DNA of 64,000 bases from Balneatrix alpica DSM 16621 (lineage in GTDB: Bacteria > Pseudomonadota > Gammaproteobacteria > Pseudomonadales > Balneatricaceae): contig NZ_JHUZ01000014.1 in assembly GCF_000619885.1 (NCBI RefSeq), positions 124,001 to 188,000 of the forward strand, written 5' to 3'. Shown here piece after piece: positions 36,218-44,773 of this stretch; positions within the stretch are counted from its first letter, which is position 1; every line of letters begins with the position of its first letter. Both the position numbers and the translations under genes were made by a program. Below the pieces are notes generated by a model. The model was not told the origin of the DNA and did not search any database. It was given only the letters and a program-made list of their open reading frames with translations.

Positions 36218-37129
36218 TCAGGTTGAGTGGTGCCACCCTCCTGCTGAGGCATAGGCCACTGCATTGTGGCCATGCAGGCTCTCTTGGTGCTCTACCTGTA
36301 AGCGCCAGTCTAATAAGTCCGTGCCCTGGGCGAGTTGTTGCCCCAGGCGGCGGGCGGCATCTTCACAAAACATCAAATTAGCGGCATTGCGTTCGGCAAA
36401 GGCTTGTTCGTCTTGGCGTTTTACCGCTGTTTGCACAGGCGTGCCCAATGCCTGCTCCAGCTTGTCGAGCCAAAAGCGCAGCGGCCATGCTGTCGTCTGG
36501 GGAGAAAGCTGGAGTGTGATCTTGGCCAGACTGCGTTGGCTGTGTGGGGTGGCGACCAAACCCTGAGGGCTCTGTAACCACTGGCTTACCGCAGCCAGAG
36601 TAAGAGGTTGCTGTTTGAAGTGCTGCTCAAAGGCTTCGGCCTGGGCGCTCTGTGACAACGCGGCACTGCAGGGGCAGGTGGAGGAGTAGGTCAGCCAGAA
36701 CTCCATTTGCAATGTCATGCCCTGCTCATTGAAGCCCGTGGTAAGCCACAGGGGGTAGCTTTGCCAGCCTTCCAGATTGGAGCGCAGCGAGGGACGTGGG
36801 AGGAGTAGTTCGGTGTGCAGGCGTATTTCCAGTTGCTTGGCCAAACCGGCGTGACTGCTTAATAAACGGTCCAGCTGTGGGCGCAGTTGCTCAGGCTGCC
36901 ATTCCATACCGCTCATCTGCTGTAAGCCCAAATAGAGGCGGGACATATGAATACCCTTTTGCCGGGGATGGCAAAGATCGACACCAATATCGATAGCGGC
37001 GCGCTGTTCTTGGCCTAATAACTTGATAGGTAAAGGTATTTTCTCCATGCCAACCCAGTCTAGGCGGGGTTGGTAAGCGAGTTGGCTGGCGGCAATATCG
37101 GGTAAGGCGGTGGATGAAGTGCTGTTCAT
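36218..37129 (-). CDS. folE2: GTP cyclohydrolase FolE2 (type IB)
   Basis: 303 residues of the GTP cyclohydrolase IB family, first step of folate (dihydroneopterin triphosphate) synthesis. Seen: LDWVGMEKIPLPI near the start, GIHMSRLY, the active-site cysteine in STCPCSAALSQ, and NLMFCEDAARRL near the end. Type IB enzymes work with metals other than zinc and replace zinc-dependent FolE during zinc starvation. It is divergent from a COG0523 GTPase gene, sharing a Zur-like palindrome. Confidence 0.95.
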   Translation of the reverse strand: MNSTSSTALPDIAASQLAYQPRLDWVGMEKIPLPIKLLGQEQRAAIDIGVDLCHPRQKGIHMSRLYLGLQQMSGMEWQPEQLRPQLDRLLSSHAGLAKQLEIRLHTELLLPRPSLRSNLEGWQSYPLWLTTGFNEQGMTLQMEFWLTYSSTCPCSAALSQSAQAEAFEQHFKQQPLTLAAVSQWLQSPQGLVATPHSQRSLAKITLQLSPQTTAWPLRFWLDKLEQALGTPVQTAVKRQDEQAFAERNAANLMFCEDAARRLGQQLAQGTDLLDWRLQVEHQESLHGHNAVAYASAGGWHHST

Positions 37130-37151
37130 GGACTTGGCTCGACTAAAGTTG

Positions 37152-37168
37152 ATGTTATATTATCACAT
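37152..37168. promoter_or_regulatory. Zur-like box between folE2 and zigA-like gene
   Basis: ATGTTATA-T-TATCACAT, a 17-bp palindrome with one mismatch, close to the gammaproteobacterial Zur consensus core GTTATA-N-TATAAC. It lies 23 bases upstream of folE2 and 67 bases upstream of the GTPase gene, where it could repress both. Confidence 0.75.
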
Positions 37169-37234
37169 AACAAAGTTGGCGCCTGACTGTCCAGCCATGC
37201 ACTGACAAAACTAAAAGAACGTGGAAGCTTTGCT

Positions 37235-38455
37235 ATGAAATCACCGTTATTGCCGGTCACCGTGTTGTCGGGTTTTCTGGGTGCGGGGAAGAGTACCCTG
37301 CTCAATCAGGTGTTGCGCAATCGCGCAGGACTGAAGGTGGCGGTGATCGTCAACGATATGGCGGAGCTGAACATCGATGCACGCCTGTTGCAGGAGGGGG
37401 TAAACCTGCAACAACAGCAAGAAAAGCTGGTGGAGATGAGTAATGGCTGCATCTGCTGCACCCTGCGCGAAGACTTACTGGAAGAGGTGAGTCGTTTAGC
37501 CAAAGAAGGGCGTTACGACTATCTGCTGATCGAGTCCACTGGTATAGGTGAGCCGATGCCCGTGGCGGAAACCTTCACCTTCCGTGATGAAGAGGGGCGC
37601 AGCCTGTCTGATGTGGCACGTCTTGATACCCTGGTAACGGTGGTGGATGGGCTGAACTTTCTCAACGATCTGCAGCAGGCCAAGCCTTTGGCAGAGCGGG
37701 ATCCAGCGGCGGATCTGGAGGATGAGCGTACCCTGGCGGATTTGCTGATTGAGCAGGTGGAGTTTGCCGATGTGTTGTTGGTGTCAAAGGTCGATCTGAT
37801 TAGCCAGGCAGAGTATCAGGAGTTGGAGGCACAACTAAGGGCCCTTAACCCTGAAGCTTTGATTCAACCGATGCGCCAGGGACAGATAGAGTTAGAGACG
37901 ATTCTCAACACCGGGCGCTTTAGCTTTGAGCGTGCCTCCCAGGCGGCGGGTTGGTTGCAGACACTGCGCGGTGAGGAGCAGGCGGAAAGCCAGGAGTTTG
38001 GCGTTAGCTCATTGGTCTATCGTGCTCGTCGTCCTTTTCACCCGCAGCGACTACATACGTTGATCGAACAGCCCTGGGGCCAAGGTCGTTTGCTGCGCTC
38101 CAAGGGATACTTCTGGCTAGCGACTCGGGTACAGGAAGTGGGGCAGTGGGCCCAGGCTGGAGGTATGTTGCGTTATGGTTATGCCGGACGCTGGTGGCGC
38201 TTTACCCCAGAGGATTACTGGCCGGTAGAAGAGCAGGAACTGGGGCAAATTTGGGCACGCTGGCATCCCGAAGTGGGGGATTGCCAGCAGGAGTTGGTCT
38301 TTATCGGTCAACACTGTGATTGGGCTGCCTGGCAACAGCAACTGGATGCCTGTTTGCTTACCGATGAGGAATACCGGGGAGGGATGGAGGCCTGGCAGCA
38401 ACTGGCGGATCCCTTCCCCAGTTGGTATGAGTATGCCGAGGAGGAGGTAGCCTGA
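37235..38455 (+). CDS. zigA: COG0523 (CobW family) zinc-associated GTPase
   Basis: 406 residues. N-terminal G3E GTPase: Walker A GFLGAGKST near residue 14, the metal-binding NGCICCTLREDL motif, and ESTGIGEPMPV. The C-terminal CobW_C domain starts near SLVYRARRPFHPQRLH. Members of this subgroup (ZigA/ZNG1-like) are made under zinc starvation and hand zinc to client enzymes; the symbol reflects that resemblance. Its neighbours folE2 and DUF1826, plus the Zur-like box, support this assignment over cobalamin or nitrile hydratase metallochaperones. Confidence 0.88.
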   Translation: MKSPLLPVTVLSGFLGAGKSTLLNQVLRNRAGLKVAVIVNDMAELNIDARLLQEGVNLQQQQEKLVEMSNGCICCTLREDLLEEVSRLAKEGRYDYLLIESTGIGEPMPVAETFTFRDEEGRSLSDVARLDTLVTVVDGLNFLNDLQQAKPLAERDPAADLEDERTLADLLIEQVEFADVLLVSKVDLISQAEYQELEAQLRALNPEALIQPMRQGQIELETILNTGRFSFERASQAAGWLQTLRGEEQAESQEFGVSSLVYRARRPFHPQRLHTLIEQPWGQGRLLRSKGYFWLATRVQEVGQWAQAGGMLRYGYAGRWWRFTPEDYWPVEEQELGQIWARWHPEVGDCQQELVFIGQHCDWAAWQQQLDACLLTDEEYRGGMEAWQQLADPFPSWYEYAEEEVA

Positions 38456-39111
38456 TGAGGGTGGCGGATGCATGGGCACTGTCGCCGTTACCTGCCCTGA
38501 GTCAGTCGCTGAGTCCCGAGTTGTCGGTCTGTACCGATATCCTCAAGGATGAGGTCAACCTGGTGCTGTGGCAGCGTAGGTTAACCCCAGAGGTGGCAGA
38601 CTTTGCCGCTCGCTTGGCGGAGGACGGTGATGGCCATTGGCTGCTCACCCTGGCGGTGCGCGAAGAGGACGAGCAGGTTGAACTGGCGGATTGGCTGTCC
38701 CATGCGAGTCACTGGCCTGGTTATCAGGCCTTTATTGATGATGTCGCTGAGCTGTGCAGCCTGTATGCCTGCTTGTTGGGAGCCAAGACCCTGGGCTTGC
38801 GCCTGCGCAGTCTGGATCACGCCCAGTGCCCGCGTTGGCATGTCGATCAGGTCAGTGTGCGTTTGGTGTGCGCTTACCATGGCCCAGGGCCACAATGGGT
38901 GCCCGCCCGTCAGGCACGTACCCTGTCAGCTCCGAACCAGCAGCCTGTTGAGGTGAGGCAGGCGGGCTGTGGTGAGGTGGCTTGGCTGAAAGGGGAGCGT
39001 TGGCTGACTCAGGCTGGAGCGGATTACCAAGGTCAGGGCATTGTGCATCGCTCGCCACCGCTTGCACAGGGGCAGCGACGTTTATTACTCACCCTGGATT
39101 GGTTGGAGTAA
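38455..39111 (+). CDS. DUF1826 domain protein
   Basis: 218 residues, DUF1826: an opening around EVNLVLWQRRL, then FIDDVAELCSLYACLLGAKTLGLRLRSLDHAQCPRWHVDQVSVRLVCAYHGPG, with His/Cys positions (CPRWHVD) that could bind metal, and WLKGERW near the end. Function unknown; genes of this family recur in Zur regulons next to COG0523 GTPases. Its ATG overlaps the GTPase stop (TGATG), with GAGGAGG upstream, so it is translated from the same message. Confidence 0.85.
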   Translation: MRVADAWALSPLPALSQSLSPELSVCTDILKDEVNLVLWQRRLTPEVADFAARLAEDGDGHWLLTLAVREEDEQVELADWLSHASHWPGYQAFIDDVAELCSLYACLLGAKTLGLRLRSLDHAQCPRWHVDQVSVRLVCAYHGPGPQWVPARQARTLSAPNQQPVEVRQAGCGEVAWLKGERWLTQAGADYQGQGIVHRSPPLAQGQRRLLLTLDWLE

Positions 39112-39125
39112 GAACCGTTGAAGAG

Positions 39126-39147
39126 GGATGAGAGGCTACTCTCATCC
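39126..39147. terminator. Hairpin between DUF1826 and lysE-like genes
   Basis: GGATGAGAG (39126-39134), loop GCTA, CTCTCATCC (39139-39147): nine perfect pairs between converging genes, without a clear U-tract. Confidence 0.6.
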
Positions 39148-39167
39148 ATGACTATGTCGGGGGCGGA

Positions 39168-39806
39168 TTAGCCCGTTGCGAGCAAGAGATGGCTGGCCAA
39201 GAGGCCAAAGACGCCGGCCTGTAAATAGTTGACCAGTCCTGAACCCTGTTGTTGCCGCTTACGCCACCACTGGCCACCGTAGCCTGCCAGCCAGGCATAG
39301 ACCCCATCCAGACTTAAACCAATCAAGACGAAAATAACCCCCAGTTGCAAGATGGCCTGTAACGGATGACTGCTGGCGCCAATAAATTGCGGTAAAAACA
39401 GCGAGCAAAACAGCAGGGCTTTAGGGTTAAGTAGGTTGGTGTAAAAGCCCCGTTTGAAGTAGCTGGCAAAGTGACTTTTGGCGACAACCTGCAGGCCATC
39501 AGTGGCTTTGGTCAAGCGTTGCTGACGAATAGCCTGCCAGGCCATCCACAGTAAATAACTGGCACCGATCAGGCGCACAGCATCCAGCGCCAGAGGGTGG
39601 CTATTAATCAGGGTGGCCATGCCAAAGGCGGCGAAGAGGACATGTAAACTGCGGGAGCAGGCGGTGCCGAGTGCGGTGTAGAGGGCTGGACGTATCCCTT
39701 GGCTGAGGCCGGTACTGACCAGTAGCAGCATATCCGGCCCAGGTGCCAGATAAATGGCCAAGCAGGCAAAGATAAAGGGGATCAGGACTAATTCAGCACC
39801 GAACAT
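39168..39806 (-). CDS. LysE/RhtB family amino acid exporter
   Basis: 212 residues with six hydrophobic segments and the family start LAIYLAPGPDMLLLVSTGLSQG, later GFYTNLLNPKALLFCSLFLPQF. It exports amino acids or derivatives across the inner membrane. Divergent from an Lrp/AsnC regulator, the common arrangement in which the Lrp protein induces the exporter when its amino acid accumulates (known for LysE-type pairs; inferred here). Confidence 0.9.
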   Translation of the reverse strand: MFGAELVLIPFIFACLAIYLAPGPDMLLLVSTGLSQGIRPALYTALGTACSRSLHVLFAAFGMATLINSHPLALDAVRLIGASYLLWMAWQAIRQQRLTKATDGLQVVAKSHFASYFKRGFYTNLLNPKALLFCSLFLPQFIGASSHPLQAILQLGVIFVLIGLSLDGVYAWLAGYGGQWWRKRQQQGSGLVNYLQAGVFGLLASHLLLATG

Positions 39807-39936
39807 AGATAAGACTCAAGAGGAGTGGCGGCGTCTATTGTAGGAAAGGGAGGCGAGAGGGAGATTGCCATTTGTGCCGTTGTGGGCAATATTTTGAGCA
39901 GAGTCTTTCTTAAAATAACGATAAAGGAGTGGAGTC

Positions 39937-40413
39937 TTGAAAAAGTACGTGCATGAGGCGCTGGATAAAACCGATGTGCAGATTTTGCGTCTATTGCAGC
40001 AGGATGGCCGTTTAAGTAATGCCAAGCTGGCGGAGAAAGTAAACCTCAGTGAAACTCCCTGTTGGCGTCGCCTCAAACGTTTGGAGGAAGAGGGTTATAT
40101 CAGCGGTTATCGGGCCCAGTTGGACAGGCGCAAACTCAATTACCGGGTGCTGGCCTTTGTGCAGGTCAAAATCAGTAGTCACCATACTGCAGTGACAGAG
40201 GAGTTTGAGCGGGCGGTGGCGGCACAGGCGCAGGTATTGTCCTGTCATAACGTATCAGGGGAGGCGGATTATATGCTGCAAGTGGTGGCGGAGGATCTGG
40301 AGGCTTTTGGTCTTTATAGCGCTGAGGTGCTCAGACGCTTGCCTGGGGTGGCCAGTGTGCATTCGACCCTGTCGTTACGCAGTATTAAAGAGGGCGATAG
40401 CCTGCCGCTGTAA
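39937..40413 (+). CDS. Lrp/AsnC family regulator
   Basis: 158 residues. Helix-turn-helix LDKTDVQILRLLQQDGRLSNAKLAEKVNLSETPCWRRLKRLEEEGYI (about 9-55) and RAM domain (about 75-150) with VLSCHNVSGEADYMLQVVAEDL. The start is TTG at 39937, supported by AAGGAG seven bases upstream; no ATG is available at the N-terminus. Probable regulator of the divergent LysE-type exporter. Two GC-rich hairpins (40400-40429, overlapping the stop, and 40435-40454) follow it. Confidence 0.9.
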   Translation: MKKYVHEALDKTDVQILRLLQQDGRLSNAKLAEKVNLSETPCWRRLKRLEEEGYISGYRAQLDRRKLNYRVLAFVQVKISSHHTAVTEEFERAVAAQAQVLSCHNVSGEADYMLQVVAEDLEAFGLYSAEVLRRLPGVASVHSTLSLRSIKEGDSLPL

Positions 40414-40434
40414 TTCGCTAACGGCAGGCCATCG

Positions 40435-40454
40435 TGGGGGGGTGAGGCCCCCCA
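40435..40454. terminator. GC-rich hairpin between lrp and pepD
   Basis: TGGGGGG, loop GTGAGG, CCCCCCA. It lies between converging genes with a second stem (GCCTGCCG 40400-40407 / CGGCAGGC 40422-40429) just before it. No U-tract, so termination is uncertain. Confidence 0.5.
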
Positions 40455-40461
40455 GGGCAGG

Positions 40462-41919
40462 TTAGGGCTTGGCGGGAATGGCCGCCAACAGGTTTACCAG
40501 AGTTTGCCAAAAGTCCTGAACCGACTCGATGTGGACGCGTTCATCCGGTGAGTGGGCACCGCGGATAATGGGGCCAAAGGAGACCATATCCAGCTCAGGA
40601 TAAATGGCGCCAATAATGCCGCACTCGAGACCGGCATGGATGACCTTCACATCGGCTTCTTTACCAAATTGCTGGGCATGCACCTGTTGGAACAGGGTCA
40701 GCAACTGGGACTGTGGATTCGGGGTCCAGCCGGGATAGGGGGTTTCCATCGCCACTTCACAGCCACCTAACTGGAATAGGCTGCGGATGCGATGGGCCAG
40801 CGCCAGGGTGGCGCTATCCCGCAGTGAGCGCACCATCAGACAGGCACTAAACTCACCCTGTTGCAGCCGTACTACTCCCAGGTTATTGGAGGTTTCCACC
40901 ACCCCGGCAAAGTGTGGGCTCATCCGCTCAACCCCATGGGGAGCGGCATCCAACAGCTGTAGCATTTGCAGGCTGGCGGTGTCATTGAGTGCTTGGCTGG
41001 GGCTGCTCTGCAGTTCGAGTTGCAGCTGTAGTTTGGGCTCGACATCGCCCAACTCGGCCAGGTACAGCTGTTGGTAGTGCGCTACCAGGCTTTGCAGTTC
41101 ATCCAGCGCATCCTGGGGCAGCACCAGCTCCGCAAAGGCTTCACGGGGTAGGGCATTGCGCAGGGTGCCGCCGCTGAAACTATGCAGACGCAGGGGGGCT
41201 TGTTCCAATGCGGCCAGTAACAAGCGCACCAGTAGGCGGTTGGCATTGCCACGTCCCTTATGAATATCCAGACCGGAGTGGCCGCCACGCAGGCCTTTCA
41301 GGCTGAGGCGTACCCCTTGCCAATCTGCCGGTACACTTGCCTGGGCAAAGCTACGCTGGCAGTTTACATCGACCCCACCGGCACAGCCGACATAGACTTC
41401 ACCCCGGTCTTCTGAGTCGAGGTTGAGCAGCAGGCTGCCTTGCAGCCAGTTGGGACGCAATTCCAGAGCGCCACGCATGCTGCTTTCTTCTTCAATGGTA
41501 AAGAGGGCTTCTAGCGGGCCATGGGCAATATCATCGCTCTCCAGCACTGCCAGCGCAGCGGCGACCCCCATGCCATTATCAGCCCCCAGGGTGGTGCCTT
41601 GGGCATGCACCCAGCCATCTTCGATACGGGTACGAATGGGATCGGTGACAAAGTTATGCGGGGTGTCGGCATTAGCCTGGGCCACCATATCCAGGTGACC
41701 TTGCAGGATGACGCCTGGACGATCTTCCATACCGGGGGTAGCGGCCTTGCGAATGAGCAGGTTACCGGCCTCATCCACTTCGCTACTGAGGCCACGTGCC
41801 TGGGCCCATTCGATCAGCAAGGAGCGCAGCGCTTGTTCATGGCCGGAGGGACGGGGGGTATCACAGAGGGTTTGAAAATGCCGCCAGAGGGCAGCCGGTT
41901 GCAGTTGCAGCAATGACAT
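40462..41919 (-). CDS. pepD: Aminoacyl-histidine dipeptidase PepD
   Basis: 485 residues, the usual length for PepD (M20 metallopeptidase, also called peptidase D or carnosinase). Metal-site motifs are QGHLDMVAQ, TTLGADNGMGVAAAL, EALFTIEEESSMRGAL and NLDSEDRGEVYVGCAGG, with a C-terminal KVIHAGLECGII and the final His in GAHSPDERVHI. It hydrolyses Xaa-His and other dipeptides in the cytosol. Single gene; its promoter lies in the 68 bases after the c-di-GMP gene at 41988. Confidence 0.95.
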   Translation of the reverse strand: MSLLQLQPAALWRHFQTLCDTPRPSGHEQALRSLLIEWAQARGLSSEVDEAGNLLIRKAATPGMEDRPGVILQGHLDMVAQANADTPHNFVTDPIRTRIEDGWVHAQGTTLGADNGMGVAAALAVLESDDIAHGPLEALFTIEEESSMRGALELRPNWLQGSLLLNLDSEDRGEVYVGCAGGVDVNCQRSFAQASVPADWQGVRLSLKGLRGGHSGLDIHKGRGNANRLLVRLLLAALEQAPLRLHSFSGGTLRNALPREAFAELVLPQDALDELQSLVAHYQQLYLAELGDVEPKLQLQLELQSSPSQALNDTASLQMLQLLDAAPHGVERMSPHFAGVVETSNNLGVVRLQQGEFSACLMVRSLRDSATLALAHRIRSLFQLGGCEVAMETPYPGWTPNPQSQLLTLFQQVHAQQFGKEADVKVIHAGLECGIIGAIYPELDMVSFGPIIRGAHSPDERVHIESVQDFWQTLVNLLAAIPAKP

Positions 41920-41987
41920 GGTCGGACTCTTTTGTTATGGAGGACTCCATCCTGGAGCCTGATTGAGACTTGGCTGAGCTTACTGCT

Positions 41988-44249
41988 TTAACGGGGGCAA
42001 GCCAAGGCCAGCCAGTCCTGCAGTTGCTCGACTGGGCGCGGTTTGCCAAGGTAAAAGCCCTGCACACAGTGGCAGCCTAGTTGCTCTAATAGTCGTTGCT
42101 GCTCGGGGGTTTCAATGCCTTCAGCAATGACTTTAATGCCACAGGAGTCTGCTAGGCCGAGGATGGCCTTGACGATCTTGAGGGAGCGTTCGTTATTCGG
42201 CAACCCGGCGATAAAAGAGCGATCAATTTTGACCGCCTGAATGGGGAAGTCGAGCAGGTAACTCAGTGAGGAGTAACCGGTTCCCAGATCATCCAGATAG
42301 ATCTGATAACCCGTGGCGACGCAGGCCGCTAGGACGTTGCGGGTATGCTCGGATTTGTGCAGCAGAGTATCTTCGGTGATCTCCAGGCGTAGCCGTCCCT
42401 CCGGCAGTTGGTATTTTTGATTGATCTCCAACAACTGCTGAACCAGATCGTCCTGCATTAAACACTGGGGGCTGAGGTTGACGCTTAAATAGCCGTTAAA
42501 CTGCGGATCACTTTGTTGCCATCGGCGCAATTGGCGGGCGGCTTGGTGCAGAGTGAACAGGGTTAGCTGATTGATCAGCCCCAGTTCGTTGCACAGAGGC
42601 AGGAAATCACCAGGCATAATCAGCCCGAGCTCCGGATGTGGCCAACGAATCAGGCATTCAAAGCCATGCAGCTGGCGTGGTTCCAGTTGCCAGATGGGTT
42701 GGTAATACAGGCACAGTTGTTCCTGTTGTAGGGCATGGCGCAGGTCATGGCTGATTTTGAGACGTTGTTTGCTGGCCTCATGCATGGTGGGGGTAAAAAA
42801 GCTGATTTGATTATGGCCACGGCGCTTAGCGCAATACATGGCGGTATCGGCATCGCGTAGCAAAGGCTCTAACATCTGGTAATCGCGCATCAAGGCAATA
42901 CCCAAGCTAAAGCTGGGCTGCAGTTCATGCTGGTCTATCTGATAGGGGCGGCACAAATCATCCAGAATACGTTGGCTAAGTTGCTGAATATCTTCCTGGT
43001 GATCCACCGCTTTTATGATGATGGCAAATTCATCTCCCCCCAAGCGCGCGGCCACATCCTGCTGGCGGACACTTTGCCGTAAACGGCGGGCAATCTTGAC
43101 CAACAGGCGATCGCCGGTAACGTGCCCCAGGCTGTCGTTCACGGCTTTAAATTCATCTAGATCGAGAAACAGTAAGGCATACAGGTGTTCTTGATCTTGC
43201 TGCTGTTGGCTAAGGGCCTGCTCCAGGTCACGCATAAACTGGCTTTGGTTTGGCAGTCCTGTCAGCGTATCGACCACCGCTTGTTGGCGTAACTCGGCAT
43301 TTTCAGTGAAGTTGTGGCTGATATCCGTTTGGTGGCCGACAATTTTAACCAAGTTGCCCTGGTTATCGCGGGTAGCTCGTCCCCGGCACTGCATCCAGGT
43401 ATCACGGAGGCCAACGATACGCTTGAGTTTGTAAGTTAAGCGTAGGCTGGTGCTATCCCCTTGCAGGTGTTGGCTGAGTTGATACTCGAAGTGTTCCCGT
43501 TCAGTGGGTTCAATGACTGCCAACCAGTCTTCCAAGCAGTGGATGCCTGGCACTTCGGCAAGGCCGGTTTGTTTATACCAGTTAGCGGAGAAGTGCAGGC
43601 GATTCTGCTGTACATCCCATACCCAAAGGCTATCGCCTGAACCTTCCAGGGCTTGCTCTAGTAATATTTTTTGCTGGCGGTTTTCTTGCCATTGCTGGTA
43701 TAGCTCTGTTACCGGGGCCAGTTGCCAAAACAATAAGTCATCCCAACCCTCTGCCACAGGAATAAACCATTGCTCCGGTGTGCCCAGGTTAAGGGCCTCC
43801 ATGCTTTGTAGCTCCAGGTGCAGGCCCGGCAGGGTGCCTAAACGCCGAGCGCCGGCATTGGCCCAGAGCACCTGGTGTTGACGGTCGACTACCAGGGTTG
43901 GCAGCTCACCGACCTTGGAGGGCAGCAGAATATCCAGGCCAGGGCCTGGCTCGCAGTGCAAAGCATAGAGCAGCAGGCGTAGCAGGATGGCATCGGAGAG
44001 TTGATCCGGATGGGGAATCCACACCAGCGGGGCGGGCAGTCCCTGTACTTCCCCTCCCCAGGCGATCCAGGCATCGGCCGGCAGATTATCGGGATCAAGA
44101 TGGAGACCCGGCTGGTCGACTAGCAGGCGATCCTGGGGCCCTAGCTGCTGCTGTTGCGTTAAAGCAATGCCGTAACGAGCCAGTAAAGTATCGGGTAACA
44201 AGCGGGCAAAAGCCGCCGGGTACTGGGTATGGCAGACCAGACGGGTCAT
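41988..44249 (-). CDS. PAS-GGDEF-EAL c-di-GMP protein
   Basis: 753 residues. The N-terminal 190 residues match no domain I know, although LPTLVVDRQHQVLWANAGARRLG is PAS-like. A PAS/PAC domain follows (about 195-320, ALEGSGDSLWVWDVQQNRLHFSANWYKQTGL, ending GHQTDIS), then GGDEF with intact LGGDEF and I-site RQQD, then EAL read as ECL (FECLIRW) with VNLSP, LEITED, DDLGTGYSSL, KIDRSF and AEGIETPEQ. No membrane helix. It starts directly after the stop of the response regulator gene (TAAGTGATG); ATG 44249 is chosen, with AAGGTG upstream. Probably the output of the kinase/regulator pair before it. Confidence 0.9.
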   Translation of the reverse strand: MTRLVCHTQYPAAFARLLPDTLLARYGIALTQQQQLGPQDRLLVDQPGLHLDPDNLPADAWIAWGGEVQGLPAPLVWIPHPDQLSDAILLRLLLYALHCEPGPGLDILLPSKVGELPTLVVDRQHQVLWANAGARRLGTLPGLHLELQSMEALNLGTPEQWFIPVAEGWDDLLFWQLAPVTELYQQWQENRQQKILLEQALEGSGDSLWVWDVQQNRLHFSANWYKQTGLAEVPGIHCLEDWLAVIEPTEREHFEYQLSQHLQGDSTSLRLTYKLKRIVGLRDTWMQCRGRATRDNQGNLVKIVGHQTDISHNFTENAELRQQAVVDTLTGLPNQSQFMRDLEQALSQQQQDQEHLYALLFLDLDEFKAVNDSLGHVTGDRLLVKIARRLRQSVRQQDVAARLGGDEFAIIIKAVDHQEDIQQLSQRILDDLCRPYQIDQHELQPSFSLGIALMRDYQMLEPLLRDADTAMYCAKRRGHNQISFFTPTMHEASKQRLKISHDLRHALQQEQLCLYYQPIWQLEPRQLHGFECLIRWPHPELGLIMPGDFLPLCNELGLINQLTLFTLHQAARQLRRWQQSDPQFNGYLSVNLSPQCLMQDDLVQQLLEINQKYQLPEGRLRLEITEDTLLHKSEHTRNVLAACVATGYQIYLDDLGTGYSSLSYLLDFPIQAVKIDRSFIAGLPNNERSLKIVKAILGLADSCGIKVIAEGIETPEQQRLLEQLGCHCVQGFYLGKPRPVEQLQDWLALACPR

Positions 44250-44252
44250 CAC

Positions 44253-44726
44253 TTACACCTTGGTGCGCTGTGGCAGTTCAACAATTTCCAGCCAGTATTC
44301 ACCTACGCCCTTGAGCACGTCGACAAGGCCTTTAAAGGTGACGGGTTTGACAATAAAGCCACTGACTCCCTTGAGGTAGCTCTGGGCAATGTCCTCTTCC
44401 GACTTGGACGTAGTCAGGACGATTACCGGCAGAGTGCGGAGTTGGGGGTGGTGTTTGAGCTCTTGTAGCACCTCACGGCCATCCTTACGGGGCATATTGA
44501 GGTCGAGCAGGATAATCCCGGGCGGGCTGGCGGGCTCGCTGTATTTGCCTTGGCCCAGTAGGTAATCCAGTAACTCTTGGCCATCCTGAACAAAGTCGAT
44601 GTGATTGGCGATACGGCATTCTTCAAAGGCCTCGCGAATCAGTAAACGATCATCTGGGTCGTCTTCCGCCACCAGAATATTAAGGGCGGTTTTGGTTTGC
44701 TTGAGTGCGGCGGCTGATAAGTGCAT
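44253..44726 (-). CDS. Single-domain response regulator, Rcp1-like
   Basis: 157 residues, receiver domain only: acidic pocket LVAEDDPDDR, phosphoacceptor Asp75 in ILLDLNMPRKDGREVL, Thr in VIVLTTSKSEEDI, and Lys127 in FIVKPV. The long alpha4-beta5 region and the C-terminal helix match Rcp1-type regulators that pair with large PAS or phytochrome kinases. ATG 44726 follows a GGGAGC site; the longer ORF adds 17 unsupported residues. It lies 47 bases after the kinase and directly before the PAS-GGDEF-EAL gene, so the phosphate signal probably reaches c-di-GMP turnover. Confidence 0.9.
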   Translation of the reverse strand: MHLSAAALKQTKTALNILVAEDDPDDRLLIREAFEECRIANHIDFVQDGQELLDYLLGQGKYSEPASPPGIILLDLNMPRKDGREVLQELKHHPQLRTLPVIVLTTSKSEEDIAQSYLKGVSGFIVKPVTFKGLVDVLKGVGEYWLEIVELPQRTKV

Positions 44727-44773
44727 AACACTGCTCCCTGAATTGAGGAACCATGATGTAACCCCATGCCAGA

